Positions 1 through 9,717 of a stretch of 64,000 nucleotides of DNA are shown here, piece after piece (position 1 is the first letter of the stretch; every line of letters begins with the position of its first letter). Both the position numbers and the translations under genes were made by a program. The stretch lies in assembly GCF_003054045.1 (NCBI RefSeq), contig NZ_QBKH01000006.1, forward strand, positions 434,001-498,000, written 5' to 3'. Under the pieces are notes generated by a model. It searched no databases. It had not been told where the DNA came from and was given only the letters and a program-made list of their open reading frames with translations. Source of the stretch: Sphingobacterium faecium. GTDB taxonomy: Bacteria; Bacteroidota; Bacteroidia; Sphingobacteriales; Sphingobacteriaceae.

Positions 1-95
1 GCTTGAGATGGTATTTTTTTCGTCAGCTCTTGAGCTGTAGCTTGCACGCTTGCAAAAGCAGCGAGCGCTATCAAGGATAGGTATTTAAAATTCAT
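1..95 (-). CDS. Secreted protein, N-terminal fragment cut by the window edge
   Basis: Only the first 31 codons are present, starting at the ATG at 95-93. They encode a typical Sec signal peptide: MNFKYLSL, a hydrophobic core (IALAAFASV) and a likely cleavage site after QATAQ. The ATG lies 4 bases after the stop of the lipoprotein gene at 100-786, so the two are probably one minus-strand operon. No mature sequence is available, so no function can be given. Confidence 0.6.
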   Translation of the reverse strand, partial: MNFKYLSLIALAAFASVQATAQELTKKIPSQ

Positions 96-99
96 GTAT

Positions 100-786
100 T
101 TATTTATTATTTAAGGTTATGGTGTTTGCTAGGGAAGCCTTTCCACTAGCAAGATCAGTTGCTTTTAGTTTCAGTAAAACTGCTTTTGCAGAACTTGATA
201 TTTTTGCCGAAGCATGTTGTTGTGATTTGACAGTTTTGTCAAATCGTACGATTTGGGTATAATAAGCATCATTGAAATATTTTCGATCAGTTTCAGATAT
301 ACGTGCATATTCTTTACTTAAAACCGGAGAGTGTGTATATGTTCTGGTGAAAGTACCTGTATGAGCATTGTAAGTATAGCTATTATTATTACCCAAAGCA
401 CTCTTAAAATGAGTGCCCAGGGCTTTACTAAAGTTATTTAATGCCGATACTGATGCAAAATGGCAAGAAACAGTTGCAATATAATTGTTGAAATCCAAAC
501 TATATTGTACCTGACTAATGCCTGCTGTATTTTTTAAAATACGAATCATATCTTCAGTTTCACTTTTTATCTTCTCTTTTGTGGGTATTTGAATGCCATT
601 AACACTCTTTAGTTTCATTAATGAAGCGACCTTAGTACTGCTTTTACTGAGATTAAGAGTAGCCTTAATGTTTCCTGATCCATTAGCATTCAAGTTAATA
701 TCTTCAATAAAATCAAAGCAACTCGTCAGTAGACTGCAGCAACAGATTAAGGTGAATAGTAGTGAGAACGATTTGAGTTTTATCAT
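100..786 (-). CDS. Predicted lipoprotein, unknown function
   Basis: A 228-residue protein with a lipoprotein signal: a hydrophobic stretch followed by the lipobox LLTSC with the lipidated cysteine at about residue 23. The mature part is soluble, rich in Ser, Thr, Lys and Asn, and has no motif I recognise. It probably sits on the periplasmic face of the outer or inner membrane. It appears to be the first gene of an operon with the secreted protein that starts 4 bases downstream at 95. The 157-base gap to the response regulator gene should hold its promoter, but I see no clear box. Confidence 0.75.
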   Translation of the reverse strand: MIKLKSFSLLFTLICCCSLLTSCFDFIEDINLNANGSGNIKATLNLSKSSTKVASLMKLKSVNGIQIPTKEKIKSETEDMIRILKNTAGISQVQYSLDFNNYIATVSCHFASVSALNNFSKALGTHFKSALGNNNSYTYNAHTGTFTRTYTHSPVLSKEYARISETDRKYFNDAYYTQIVRFDKTVKSQQHASAKISSSAKAVLLKLKATDLASGKASLANTITLNNK

Positions 787-943
787 TTTTAATTATTTTT
801 TAGATTTAACAAGATTTACTTCTTCAAAAGAATGGGATCTGGCACGGTGAAAATAACTGCTTTTAATATATTCATTTGTAAAAATAGTATTTTACACACC
901 TATTCCGTATCGCCGATTATCGTGGTTTTAGGTGAAATTAATA

Positions 944-1573
944 TTATTGACGTATAAGTCCATATTCAATGGCTAATTTAATAACTGAGTTTAAATTTTT
1001 TGCTCCAAATTTTTCAATCAGATTTTTCCGGTGACTCTCGACAGTATGTGGACTAATGAATAATTTTTCTCCGATTTGGCTAGTAGTTAGTCCAGATGCT
1101 GCTTCCGAAAGTACTTCTTTTTCTCTACGCGTCAATTTTGGAACTATTTTTAGTTCATCTTTAGTTTTCTTATCTACAATAATTTTAGTCTGTGAGCATA
1201 AAAATTTGTTTCCTTTTAATATTTGTTCTATCCCATTGATAATTTCTTCTACAGAAGCATTTTTTTGAATATATCCATGAGCACCTTCTTGTATTACACT
1301 ATTGATCACAGCATATTCATTGTGAACACTGATGATTATAATGTGCATCTTAGGGTATTTAATTCTAAGAGATCCTATCAATTCTATACTATTTGCGTCA
1401 GGAAGATTGATGTCTAACAAAAGTACATCTACAGATATTTTTGTTAATGCAGTATGCATCGTATCTGCATCTGGAAAACAACCCACCACCTCCAAAAGTT
1501 CTGATTTGGAGAGTATATTTTTAAGTCCCTCTAAGAGTAGGGGATGATCATCTGTAATCGCTATTTTAATCAT
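944..1573 (-). CDS. NarL/FixJ-family response regulator
   Basis: A 209-residue two-component response regulator. The receiver domain (about 1-120) has the acidic pair DD at 8-9 and the phosphoacceptor in LLLDINLPD, Asp54. The C-terminal LuxR-type helix-turn-helix spans about 148-208 (LTRREKEVLSEAASGLTTSQ, then the recognition helix region SPHTVESHRKNL). It is surely the partner of the kinase just upstream: the kinase stop and this ATG share one base (TAATG), which suggests translational coupling. The signal and target genes are unknown. Confidence 0.93.
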   Translation of the reverse strand: MIKIAITDDHPLLLEGLKNILSKSELLEVVGCFPDADTMHTALTKISVDVLLLDINLPDANSIELIGSLRIKYPKMHIIIISVHNEYAVINSVIQEGAHGYIQKNASVEEIINGIEQILKGNKFLCSQTKIIVDKKTKDELKIVPKLTRREKEVLSEAASGLTTSQIGEKLFISPHTVESHRKNLIEKFGAKNLNSVIKLAIEYGLIRQ

Positions 1574-3837
1574 TAATTTTTATTTTTTGGAAATAAAACC
1601 TCAACACTCGTTCCAAGATTTATTTCAGATTGGATACTGAATCTTCCTTTTAGAAAATCGATCCGTGATTGAATATTATAAAGTCCTGCTGATTGATTTC
1701 CTTTAATCTGTTGTACATCAAATCCAAGGCCATCATCTTCAACAGTGATACAATAACTATCAGCTTCTTCTACAATCTGAATGATGATTTGTTTTGGATC
1801 TGCATGTTTTATTGAATTATTGACCAGTTCTTGTACAATACGATAAACCAAAAGTTGCTGTTCTTTTGTTAGCTGATTTTTATAATGTAAAAATTGTACA
1901 TCAATATCTAGACAATCATTTGACATACGGGCTGCATAATCTTGCAGTGCTTCCTGCAGTCCAAATCTATAAAGTAGATCAGGCATGAGGTTGTGAGCGA
2001 CACGGCGGAGTTCTTCTACAGCAGTATCTAATTGTTGTATGGACTTTTGCATGTCATCTTTCATGGGTAAATCTAACTTATCTGTTATTTGTGATAAGTT
2101 TATTTTAGTGCTGGATAATAAACCACCTAGTCCATCATGTAGATCTCGTGCCATACGTCCACGTTCTTGTTCTTGGCCTTCAAGCATAGCCGTTAAGTTA
2201 GATATTTTAGAGTTTTGACGTTCTTTGTCTAACGAAAAATTGTACAACTCCGTATGCTGACGCATACTCTTGGATCGCTGTTTATAGGCATAGAGAAGCA
2301 AACAGATGAGCAGTAAGAAAACTAGAATTAAAACCACATAATATTTATTTATCTTTTCCTTATAGGAGATTTCATTTTTAAAACTTATGATATCATGAGC
2401 ACGACTTTGAGTTTCAAGACGGGACAATTTTAATTCTTGAGTTCTTTTCTCCGATTCCAACTGCGTTAGTTCCAGTTCCTTTCTTTGATTTTCCTCATGC
2501 AGCTGTAAGTTTTCAAATGCTTGCTTTTGCTGTAGACTAATGGTCTGCATCAAATTAATTTGTTGTTCCTTCTTATCAGATTCCAACTGCATGGTGATCA
2601 GTTGTTGTTGCTGTCTTTCTTTGTCAAACTGAGCTTCTAATCGCTTACCTAGTTCTAATTGCTCTTGATTATAGATGGATTTAAACGTCTCCATATACGC
2701 TTTGTGGTAGCGAATTGCTTCAGTCAAATTTTGGTCTGATTCCGCGATTTCAGAAAGATTTTCATATATACTCAAGATGATATTTTGATCGGGTACACTA
2801 CTTTTAGAGATCTCGACAAGGGCCGACAATAAATATGCTTTTGCTTCCTTAGAATTTTTATTTTTCAAGGCAATCTCTGCCATGATACCATAGGCAGAGG
2901 CAACGTGGGTGTACTGCTGCGTCTTTAGACCCTGCTTTTGAGCAAGTTTAGCATATTGAAGCGCTTGATCTTGAAAGCTTTCAGGGTAAGAAGTCAGATA
3001 AAGATGAGCCAAATTATTGGCAACAAAAGAAAGGTTTGAAGGGAATGGAATGTTGTTCTTGTTTTGGTTATAGGTATTGATCGCCTGTAAATAGTATTTT
3101 TCAGCTTGATCACGCAACTGTTGCTTAGTTTCATCCGCTCTATAACGTTGCTCATACATATATCCCATAAGCATATAAGCATCAAATATAGCAATCGGAT
3201 CATCTTGCTGAATGGCTAGATTTAAAGCAAGTAAACTATATTTTTCTTGCAATTGGTACTCATTCCAATTCGCATATATTGAAGTAAGTTCTTTGTATGT
3301 TGATGATTTTCGGGAGCTTAGAGTGGGAGAGGGATGGGACTGATCAAAATAGTTAATAGCACGTAAAAAACTTCGTACAGCCTCACCCTCTTTATTATTA
3401 CGGACATATAGCCAGCCTTCACAATAATAGACATAGCCTTTGATTTCTTGATCCTTAGATTTGTGAGCAAATTCCTTTGCTTTGGATAAACTATTTTGTG
3501 ATTCCTTTAAACGCTCGGCAATGCGATTGTTCATTGCATCAATGGCATACAGATTCGCAGCATATTGACCATCCTCATAGCGAACTGCTATCTGAATATT
3601 TTCTTTCAGTATTTCGGCAGCTTGATTTTCTTGTTGATTGAAAAATAAGGCTCTTACATATTTACCAGCTATATATAATCGTTCCGTATTCGAAGCAGGA
3701 GTGTTTTCATATTGTTGCTTCAACTTATCCAATATTTCTTGAGCAAGAGCACCAGTCACGATTAAACACAACATCAGAATAAGTAGAATTTCTTTAAATT
3801 GTTGGCCAAAACCGATTATGCTCTTCTTCATTTGCAT
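1573..3837 (-). CDS. TPR-containing sensor histidine kinase (HisKA_3 type)
   Basis: A 754-residue kinase. It has an N-terminal signal or anchor segment (hydrophobic up to GALAQ), a long helical region of tetratricopeptide-like repeats (about 35-390), a coiled coil rich in Gln and Glu (about 395-490), one transmembrane helix (YYVVLILVFLLLICLLLYAY) and a cytoplasmic kinase core. The dimerisation box has ERGRMARDLHDGLGG with the phospho-accepting histidine at 567. The ATPase domain follows, with LVNNSIKHA (N box) and DDGLGFD (G1 box). This architecture is common in Bacteroidetes, where the TPRs face the periplasm. It is coupled to the NarL-type regulator downstream by a one-base overlap. Confidence 0.93.
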   Translation of the reverse strand: MQMKKSIIGFGQQFKEILLILMLCLIVTGALAQEILDKLKQQYENTPASNTERLYIAGKYVRALFFNQQENQAAEILKENIQIAVRYEDGQYAANLYAIDAMNNRIAERLKESQNSLSKAKEFAHKSKDQEIKGYVYYCEGWLYVRNNKEGEAVRSFLRAINYFDQSHPSPTLSSRKSSTYKELTSIYANWNEYQLQEKYSLLALNLAIQQDDPIAIFDAYMLMGYMYEQRYRADETKQQLRDQAEKYYLQAINTYNQNKNNIPFPSNLSFVANNLAHLYLTSYPESFQDQALQYAKLAQKQGLKTQQYTHVASAYGIMAEIALKNKNSKEAKAYLLSALVEISKSSVPDQNIILSIYENLSEIAESDQNLTEAIRYHKAYMETFKSIYNQEQLELGKRLEAQFDKERQQQQLITMQLESDKKEQQINLMQTISLQQKQAFENLQLHEENQRKELELTQLESEKRTQELKLSRLETQSRAHDIISFKNEISYKEKINKYYVVLILVFLLLICLLLYAYKQRSKSMRQHTELYNFSLDKERQNSKISNLTAMLEGQEQERGRMARDLHDGLGGLLSSTKINLSQITDKLDLPMKDDMQKSIQQLDTAVEELRRVAHNLMPDLLYRFGLQEALQDYAARMSNDCLDIDVQFLHYKNQLTKEQQLLVYRIVQELVNNSIKHADPKQIIIQIVEEADSYCITVEDDGLGFDVQQIKGNQSAGLYNIQSRIDFLKGRFSIQSEINLGTSVEVLFPKNKN

Positions 3838-3981
3838 TCCTTGTGGATCTTTCTGTAAGAGACTAAGATATCATTTTTTATAAACATGTAGTGATTAATT
3901 GCTCAAAATAGCATGACAGCGGTCATTTGTAGATAAAATTGATCGCCGATTTTAAGGACATAATGAGGTGAATATTTAAAA

Positions 3982-5337
3982 TTATTCAGCTTCGACAGCC
4001 GCTATTTTTTCCCCTTTAGTATTAATATAATAAAAGTCTTCCCCAGCCTCATCTTCCGATACGATGGCCACGCCATCTGAAAAGGCAATTGCAGTTGTGA
4101 ATTTGAAAGGGATAGTTGTTTTACCCTTATCGTCAATAAAACCATATTTTCCGTTTTTCATAGCCAAGAACGTTGTTCCTTCATCTGGTAAAGCCATATA
4201 ATCATATCCGCCTGCGATTTTCTTATTATCGTGAATGCTGTATAATGCATAGTATTGACCTTGAGTTGAAATAAAGTAATGCTGATTTCGTCCCATAATG
4301 TATTCATGCACCGCAGGAATGACTACTTGCTCTTTTTCATTAATATACCCACTTTTATTATTTTTTGTAAACTGGATAAGACCATGTTCAGGAAAATTAA
4401 TCATATCATAATTAGCCTTAATTAATACTTTGCCATTTTCATCCAATATACCATACTTATCATGTTGACCGTAAATGAATTTACGGTCATTTTCTGAATA
4501 GGTTAAAAAGTCATATCGTAGAGGAATAACCTCTTGCCCCCTTAAATTGATCGCACCAAATTTGTCAGAAGCTGTATTTACAACAGATATATCACCAACA
4601 TATGGTGCTATAAATGCATATTTTGGTTGGACAAGGATTGTTCCGTTTAGATCACGTACTCCATATCGTTCACCTGTTTCATCAGTAAAGAGGAAACGGT
4701 CATCAGCTATCTGCGTATAACCAAATCCTTCTGCAGAATCGACCTCCATTTGAGTATAATTTTCTGGAATTTCGAAGAGTTCTTGAGGTAATTCTTCAGG
4801 TTCAATTTTTGTAGCAACGTAACCATTCCCAGAAACGGTTATGGATAATGGTGCTCCAGGTAAAATATCCAAAAAATTAAACTCTGACCAAGATAAATTA
4901 GGAATTTGTTCGGTATAGTAAACATCCAATTTGATTTCTTCGTTAGTATCTTCATTAGTACCCAGATTTAAAACGGCAAGTTGACAGGTATAACCGGCTA
5001 TTTTTTTATCCTGGTCTATTATATATTCAATATCAATTTGGGTATTATCCTTTTTATCTCCGTCATTAAGCATTAAATATTCTTGTGTTTGAGGAATTAA
5101 TATAAAAGATCTATAATTTTTTTTATCTGTGATTTCGATCTGACTTTCATCATGCGTATAGGATATGCGCATAAAATCCTGATTTACCCAAGCTTTTAAT
5201 TGCGTATCACTTATTCCGTCATCTCCAGAGATCTCCGTATTTATTCCGTAATCAATACGAAAAACCTTTTTGGACTGCGCTAAAGCTGACCAGCTAGTTA
5301 AACATACGATCATCCATGTCAGTGTTAATCTTTTCAT
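3982..5337 (-). CDS. Secreted protein with GLPGLI/DUF4412-like N-terminus and WG repeats
   Basis: A 451-residue exported protein with a signal peptide ending near ALAQ (residue 21). The first half (about 25-200) resembles the GLPGLI/DUF4412 group: IAGYTCQLAV, then a predicted strand region with LPGAPLSITV. The second half (about 205-445) holds at least five WG-type repeats recognisable as YGxxxxxGxxxIxxxYd, for example YGVRDLNGTILVQPKY, YGILDENGKVLIKANYD and YGFIDDKGKTTIPFKF. WG repeats are thought to be structural or binding modules at the cell envelope. The gene stands alone, with about 144 bases to the kinase downstream. The combination of the two parts is the unusual point; the function is unknown. 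Confidence 0.8.
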   Translation of the reverse strand: MKRLTLTWMIVCLTSWSALAQSKKVFRIDYGINTEISGDDGISDTQLKAWVNQDFMRISYTHDESQIEITDKKNYRSFILIPQTQEYLMLNDGDKKDNTQIDIEYIIDQDKKIAGYTCQLAVLNLGTNEDTNEEIKLDVYYTEQIPNLSWSEFNFLDILPGAPLSITVSGNGYVATKIEPEELPQELFEIPENYTQMEVDSAEGFGYTQIADDRFLFTDETGERYGVRDLNGTILVQPKYAFIAPYVGDISVVNTASDKFGAINLRGQEVIPLRYDFLTYSENDRKFIYGQHDKYGILDENGKVLIKANYDMINFPEHGLIQFTKNNKSGYINEKEQVVIPAVHEYIMGRNQHYFISTQGQYYALYSIHDNKKIAGGYDYMALPDEGTTFLAMKNGKYGFIDDKGKTTIPFKFTTAIAFSDGVAIVSEDEAGEDFYYINTKGEKIAAVEAE

Positions 5338-5661
5338 GATATTATTAAAGTTTGATCACAAAGGTGATTAATGAGTCTTATTTTTTTTATCCCTGATAAC
5401 AGCCATATTGGATATTGCTGTCTTAGCATTTATTTTACTTCTTCTTATTTTTTGTTTTTTATCAAACTATTTAGGGACGATATTTAAGATAAGCTATCAG
5501 TTCGCAGGCACTCCATCTTATGAAATATTTATTAATTTAAGCTAGTGAATTATTAGATTATTTGGGTATAAAGACCTGTTTTGTAACGATTAAATAATAA
5601 ATTGTAAACAATAGCTCCATACAGTTTGTTGAAAGCATATACAGTTGTATGCGATCCAAAG
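5338..5661. other. Intergenic region between divergent genes
   Basis: About 320 bases between the WG-repeat gene (minus) and the small lipoprotein gene (plus). It is AT-rich and should carry both promoters. I see no ORF with protein-like character, no long hairpin and no clear TAnnTTTG box. Confidence 0.5.
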
Positions 5662-6168
5662 ATGTTCCATATTATGCAAGTCTATTTATTAATTTGTTCC
5701 ATGTTATTCTTTTTCCAGCCTTGCTCAAATCAAGTACAACGGATTTCAGAGGAAGAGTCGGCGCTCCGAGATATAGTGTTTATGCGCACTGAAGGATTGT
5801 TGATGACACAAATGCTGGAGAAAAAGTCCAAGAACAAACATATATTGAAGATGTGTAAACAAGTAAAAGTATATTATATACAGACTCAACCCCAGCTGTT
5901 GGCAGTCACGCAAGGAAAGGATCTCAAATTGGATGAAAGTCAATTTGCAACTATCGCCAAAGAAGTAGCGAAAAAGTTTGAAAATTATAATATCAATCGT
6001 GAAGACAAGTGGATCGACATGTATAAACATCATATCCACAATAGTATTCGCGTATATAGTTTGTTTTTGAAAAGAAGAGAATGGTTAAGTGTTACCTATT
6101 TCTCTTTTGAAGCATTACCAGAATTGATCAATTTGGAATTAGAATTTAATAAGTTGGAAATCAAATAA
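5662..6168 (+). CDS. Small predicted lipoprotein, unknown function
   Basis: The reading frame can be extended upstream to a TTG at 5626, but the better start is the ATG at 5662. It is preceded by CCAAAG and gives a short signal sequence with a possible lipobox (FFQPC, cysteine at about residue 21). That makes a protein of about 168 residues. The mature part is helical and charged (EEESALRDIVFMRTEGLL, then KKFENYNINREDKWIDMYKH). I do not recognise the family. It lies 69 bases upstream of the NAD(P)HX repair gene, so the two may be cotranscribed. Confidence 0.55.
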   Translation: MFHIMQVYLLICSMLFFFQPCSNQVQRISEEESALRDIVFMRTEGLLMTQMLEKKSKNKHILKMCKQVKVYYIQTQPQLLAVTQGKDLKLDESQFATIAKEVAKKFENYNINREDKWIDMYKHHIHNSIRVYSLFLKRREWLSVTYFSFEALPELINLELEFNKLEIK

Positions 6169-6237
6169 CAAGATTTTAGAAATTGATATGCTATTTTGAT
6201 CATTTTACACCTATATTTAGTTCATATTTGGAATAAA

Positions 6238-7761
6238 ATGAAAATTCTTTCTGCAGGGCAAATTGCTCAAATTGATGCCATAACTTGTGACGAACAGCAT
6301 GTAACGAGTTCAGATTTGATGGATCGGGCAGCTCACGCTGTTTTTTTAGAATTAAAGAAGCAGTACCATAACATGGCCAATCAACATTTTACTATTATCT
6401 GTGGGAAAGGAAATAATGGCGGCGATGGACTTGTGTTAGCACGCATCTTGGATGATAATTTAGCAGAGATTAAGATTTATTTATTAAAGTCAGCAGATTA
6501 TGCCAGTAATAATCTGATCAATCAAAAAAAGATTTCTGATAAAAGGATTCAATTTTTTACTGAAACAGATGATTTAACTTTTCCTAAGGATACCATTGTG
6601 TTAGATTGTCTTTTTGGGTCTGGCTTGCGTGAAGAATTAAATGAAAAATGGAACCATATCTGCAACCAGATCAATCAAGCTGATGTCGTGGTATATGCCA
6701 TTGATATGCCTTCTGGATTAGTGGCTGATCATCCTACATCTCTTAAAGCCCCAGTTATTCACGCAGATTTAGTGTATACTTTTCAGGTTCCGAAACTCAG
6801 TTTGTTAATGCCACAAAATCAATGTTTTTATAATGACTTTCAAGTGCTGGATATTCAATTGAGTACACACGCTATTGAGCTTACAGACTCGATTATGAAC
6901 TATGTCACAGAAGATATCATTTGGTCATTCTACAAAAAAAGAAAAAGGTTTGAGCATAAAGGCAATTTCGGGCATATCCTGATCATAGGTGGTAGCAAAG
7001 GGAAGATGGGAGCGGTTCAGTTTGCTTTAAAGGCCGCATTGCGTAGTGGATGTGGTTTGGCCACAGCTTATACACCATCAAACGGGAATACCATTATACA
7101 AACGGCTGTCCCCGAAGCGATGTTGTTGTTGGACGATCAAAGTAGCTATATCACCAATATACCAGAACTATCGTCTTATCAAGCAATAGGAATTGGAGTA
7201 GGTTTGGGGACTGCAGTAGAAACGGTTAAAGCATTTTCAAAATTTTTAAAAAGTATCAGTGATCAACCTATAGTAGTTGATGCTGATGCCTTGAATATAT
7301 TAGCAACCAATTCTGAATGGTGGAGTGCCATACCGCCAAATAGTATTTTGACCCCACATCCAAAAGAATTGAGCAGGATCATTGGGACTTGGACTGATGA
7401 TTGGGATAAATTAGAAAAAGTGAAAAAATTTGCACATCAGTATCAATTGAATATTTTGGTCAAAGGTGCAAATAGTGCTATGGTCATGGCAGATGGAACG
7501 ATTTTTTTTAATAGTACAGGAAATGTGGGTATGGCTACCGGTGGAAGCGGTGATGTTTTAACGGGTATATTAACCGCATTACTAGGTCAAGGCTATTCAC
7601 CAAAGCAGGCATTAATATTGGGTGTTTACATACATGGTAGAGCAGCAGATATAGCCGTACCAACTATTGGAAAGTATAGCCTCTTGCCATCTGATATCAT
7701 ATCCTTTTTACCTCATGCGTTTCTTGAGATAGAAAAGAATGCATCGTTAATATCTAGGTAA
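6238..7761 (+). CDS. nnr: Bifunctional NAD(P)H-hydrate epimerase / ADP-dependent NAD(P)H-hydrate dehydratase
   Basis: The frame is open from 6196, but the ATG at 6238 matches the usual start of this family (MKILSAGQIAQIDAIT). The N-terminal YjeF domain (about 1-210) interconverts R and S forms of damaged NAD(P)HX and shows GKGNNGGDGLV and the later VLDCLFGSGL. The C-terminal ribokinase-like domain (about 225-500) removes water from S-NAD(P)HX using ADP. It shows GGSKGKMGAV, VVDADALNIL, LTPHPKEL and GNVGMATGGSGDVLTGI. Both halves are complete at about 507 residues, so the protein should be an active cytoplasmic repair enzyme. The gene stands apart from the NAD operon at 47 kb. Confidence 0.95.
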   Translation: MKILSAGQIAQIDAITCDEQHVTSSDLMDRAAHAVFLELKKQYHNMANQHFTIICGKGNNGGDGLVLARILDDNLAEIKIYLLKSADYASNNLINQKKISDKRIQFFTETDDLTFPKDTIVLDCLFGSGLREELNEKWNHICNQINQADVVVYAIDMPSGLVADHPTSLKAPVIHADLVYTFQVPKLSLLMPQNQCFYNDFQVLDIQLSTHAIELTDSIMNYVTEDIIWSFYKKRKRFEHKGNFGHILIIGGSKGKMGAVQFALKAALRSGCGLATAYTPSNGNTIIQTAVPEAMLLLDDQSSYITNIPELSSYQAIGIGVGLGTAVETVKAFSKFLKSISDQPIVVDADALNILATNSEWWSAIPPNSILTPHPKELSRIIGTWTDDWDKLEKVKKFAHQYQLNILVKGANSAMVMADGTIFFNSTGNVGMATGGSGDVLTGILTALLGQGYSPKQALILGVYIHGRAADIAVPTIGKYSLLPSDIISFLPHAFLEIEKNASLISR

Positions 7762-7770
7762 ATATCAGGA

Positions 7771-7920
7771 TTAACAGCAGCTATTTAAGCCGTTTTTAGT
7801 GACAAAATATAATGCAAGAATTTCCGCTAAACCAATACGATTGTCCAACCAATATATTCGCCCATCCCTGAGCTGGTACACAGTAAAATGGATAATTTTT
7901 ACGATCTCTCGAATATAAGG
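7771..7920 (-). pseudogene. Possible gene remnant, SnoaL/NTF2-like C-terminus
   Basis: On the minus strand an open stretch of about 49 codons runs to a TAA at 7773-7771 with no plausible start; the codon before it is a stop. It reads like the end of a protein, with IIHFTVYQLRDGRIYWLDN followed by RIGLAEILALYF, which resembles the last strand and helix of SnoaL/NTF2-like folds. Nothing similar is readable upstream. I treat it as a weakly supported remnant; it could also be chance. Confidence 0.3.
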
Positions 7921-8129
7921 TTATTTTTAATAAAATAAGCTTGCATATACGGCGATGATACCAGCAAGTTGATATATTCAGGATAGTGATTATTATGAGT
8001 AATTCTATTAAGAATAGATGCTTCCAAAATTGCTTATTTTAAATATTAATGATATATTAGAAAACAATAAATAGAACCTATCAAGGGGCTATAAGTATGA
8101 ATATACCGTAAAATTAACTATTATTGAAA
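7921..8129. other. Intergenic region upstream of lipoprotein gene
   Basis: The rest of the 368-base gap after the NAD(P)HX repair gene. It is AT-rich and presumably holds the promoter of the lipoprotein at 8130. I see no other structure in it. Confidence 0.4.
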
Positions 8130-8933
8130 ATGAAGATTTATAAAACTTTTATTCCCGTATGTGCAGCACTCATTCTATCTTCCTGTTCTTCTAACTACTT
8201 AATGACTGTTAATAGTGTCAATATTAAAAAAGATCAAGATCGTAGCACGTTTCTATATTCAAATGATACCGTAGCTGTTCATTACTCTTTTGCAGGTAAA
8301 AACGGCGAGATTTACGTTAAAGTAGAAAATAAATCAAATAATCCAATCGTTTGGGATTTAAAAAACTCAGCTTTGGTGATTAATGGTAAAGCAAATAGCT
8401 ATGCTGATGGTCGTATCAATATGAAAGGACAAGTGAATCAAATGAGTACTTTTAATGATGATTATACGTATGGATATTTTAAGGGAACAGCAACACTCCC
8501 TAAAGATGTATTATTGATACCTCCACATGCTTATGTTGACGGAAGTTATTTTGATTTGCGAAAGGATATTAAAGAATTAGTATCAATAGCTAAAAAACAA
8601 AAGGCAACGCGATATGGGATGAATGGAAATCAATATCAGGTGAAAGAAGCTAAATTTAATGAAGATAACTCTCCGTATATATTAAGAAGCTTTTTGAGTT
8701 ATTCCATTTTGAACAATAATGAAATGGTATTAAAGACGACAGAACAAAAATTTTATGCCCAAACATTGTTTCAAACAGGAGCTATGTCTTTAAATAATGT
8801 GTTCGAATATTATACCGAGAAAGGAGACATGATGGCTTATCGAAAAATAAAAGGTGAAAATGCACTATTGCTTGGCGGTGTTGCGGTATTAGGTGCAGCA
8901 GCCGTAGCGCTTGATGATAAAGAAGTTAAATAA
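8130..8933 (+). CDS. Predicted lipoprotein, unknown function
   Basis: The ATG at 8130 is preferred over an in-frame TTG at 8124 because it starts the signal directly (MKIYKTFIPV). The lipobox LSSC puts the lipidated cysteine at residue 19. The mature part, about 250 residues, has a predicted beta-rich region (YVDGSYFDLRKDIKELV) and a C-terminal glycine/alanine-rich hydrophobic segment, ALLLGGVAVLGAAAVAL, which may contact the membrane. The family resembles Bacteroidetes lipoproteins of unknown role. A good terminator follows 24 bases after the stop. Confidence 0.75.
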   Translation: MKIYKTFIPVCAALILSSCSSNYLMTVNSVNIKKDQDRSTFLYSNDTVAVHYSFAGKNGEIYVKVENKSNNPIVWDLKNSALVINGKANSYADGRINMKGQVNQMSTFNDDYTYGYFKGTATLPKDVLLIPPHAYVDGSYFDLRKDIKELVSIAKKQKATRYGMNGNQYQVKEAKFNEDNSPYILRSFLSYSILNNNEMVLKTTEQKFYAQTLFQTGAMSLNNVFEYYTEKGDMMAYRKIKGENALLLGGVAVLGAAAVALDDKEVK

Positions 8934-8956
8934 GTTATCATCGATTGTAAGAGAAT

Positions 8957-8983
8957 ACCCTATCGAGATAGATAGGGTTTTTT
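8957..8983 (+). terminator. Rho-independent terminator
   Basis: An 8-bp perfect stem, ACCCTATC pairing with GATAGGGT, around the 6-base loop GAGATA, followed by a run of six T. It begins 24 bases after the lipoprotein stop and fits termination of that transcript. Confidence 0.85.
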
Positions 8984-9153
8984 ATGTTTTTTTTAGCTAT
9001 AAAAGCGATTACTGACATACAGTTGTCAACCCCCCACTTATTTTTGTGCCCAACAGAAATATCTTTATTAAACATAAACACGGCATCACATTTTGAGATC
9101 ATATGCTCAAAGAATGTCACCTAGACCATAGACAAAATTTTAGTAACAACAGT

Positions 9154-9549
9154 ATGATTAAATTTAAGTACACCATTCTATATGTGTCCGATGTGACACG
9201 ATCAATTCAATTTTATGAACAAGTATTTGGCTTTGTTAGAAAATTTATTACCCCAGAAAATGATTATGGTGAACTCACTACAGGGGAGACTACGATTTCA
9301 TTTGCATCACATAAACTTGCTAATACAAACTTGACGGCAGGATATACAGCAAGTTCGCGTTTAGACAAACCCTTCGGGATAGAATTAGGTATCGTAACCG
9401 AAAATGTGGAAGATCTAGTGGACAAAGTATGGGAGTTTAATGGCGTTATTGTTGAGCAGCCCACCGTTAAGCCATGGGGACAAACAGTTTCTTATGTACG
9501 AGATCTGGATGGTTTCTTGATTGAAATTTGTAGCCCCATGCATGAATAA
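9154..9549 (+). CDS. VOC (glyoxalase/bleomycin resistance) superfamily protein
   Basis: The frame extends back to 9103, but the ATG at 9154 gives the classic start (MIKFKYTILYVSDVTRSIQF) with an N-terminal strand, and a protein of 131 residues. It has one VOC module of two beta-alpha-beta-beta-beta units. The end, GQTVSYVRDLDGFLIEICSP, carries the conserved metal-ligand glutamate region (LIEIC). Members are metal-dependent lyases, dioxygenases or binding proteins acting in the cytoplasm. The substrate cannot be told. It is a single gene. Confidence 0.88.
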   Translation: MIKFKYTILYVSDVTRSIQFYEQVFGFVRKFITPENDYGELTTGETTISFASHKLANTNLTAGYTASSRLDKPFGIELGIVTENVEDLVDKVWEFNGVIVEQPTVKPWGQTVSYVRDLDGFLIEICSPMHE

Positions 9550-9717
9550 AAGAATCACGAGATGAAAATTAATCTCTTCATTCATGTAAAAAATGACTTC
9601 ATGAACGAGTTTTTCTTCTTTGATCTAAGACAGTCATCCTTCAATTAGTATTTTTTAAATAGCGCATTTATACATTTTTTTTTATAGTTTTAGCGATTTA
9701 GTATATTAAATTAAGAA

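Noticed and set aside
8938..9120. 60-codon minus-strand frame between the lipoprotein and VOC genes
   Set aside because: It spans the terminator at 8957-8983 and shows no protein-like features.
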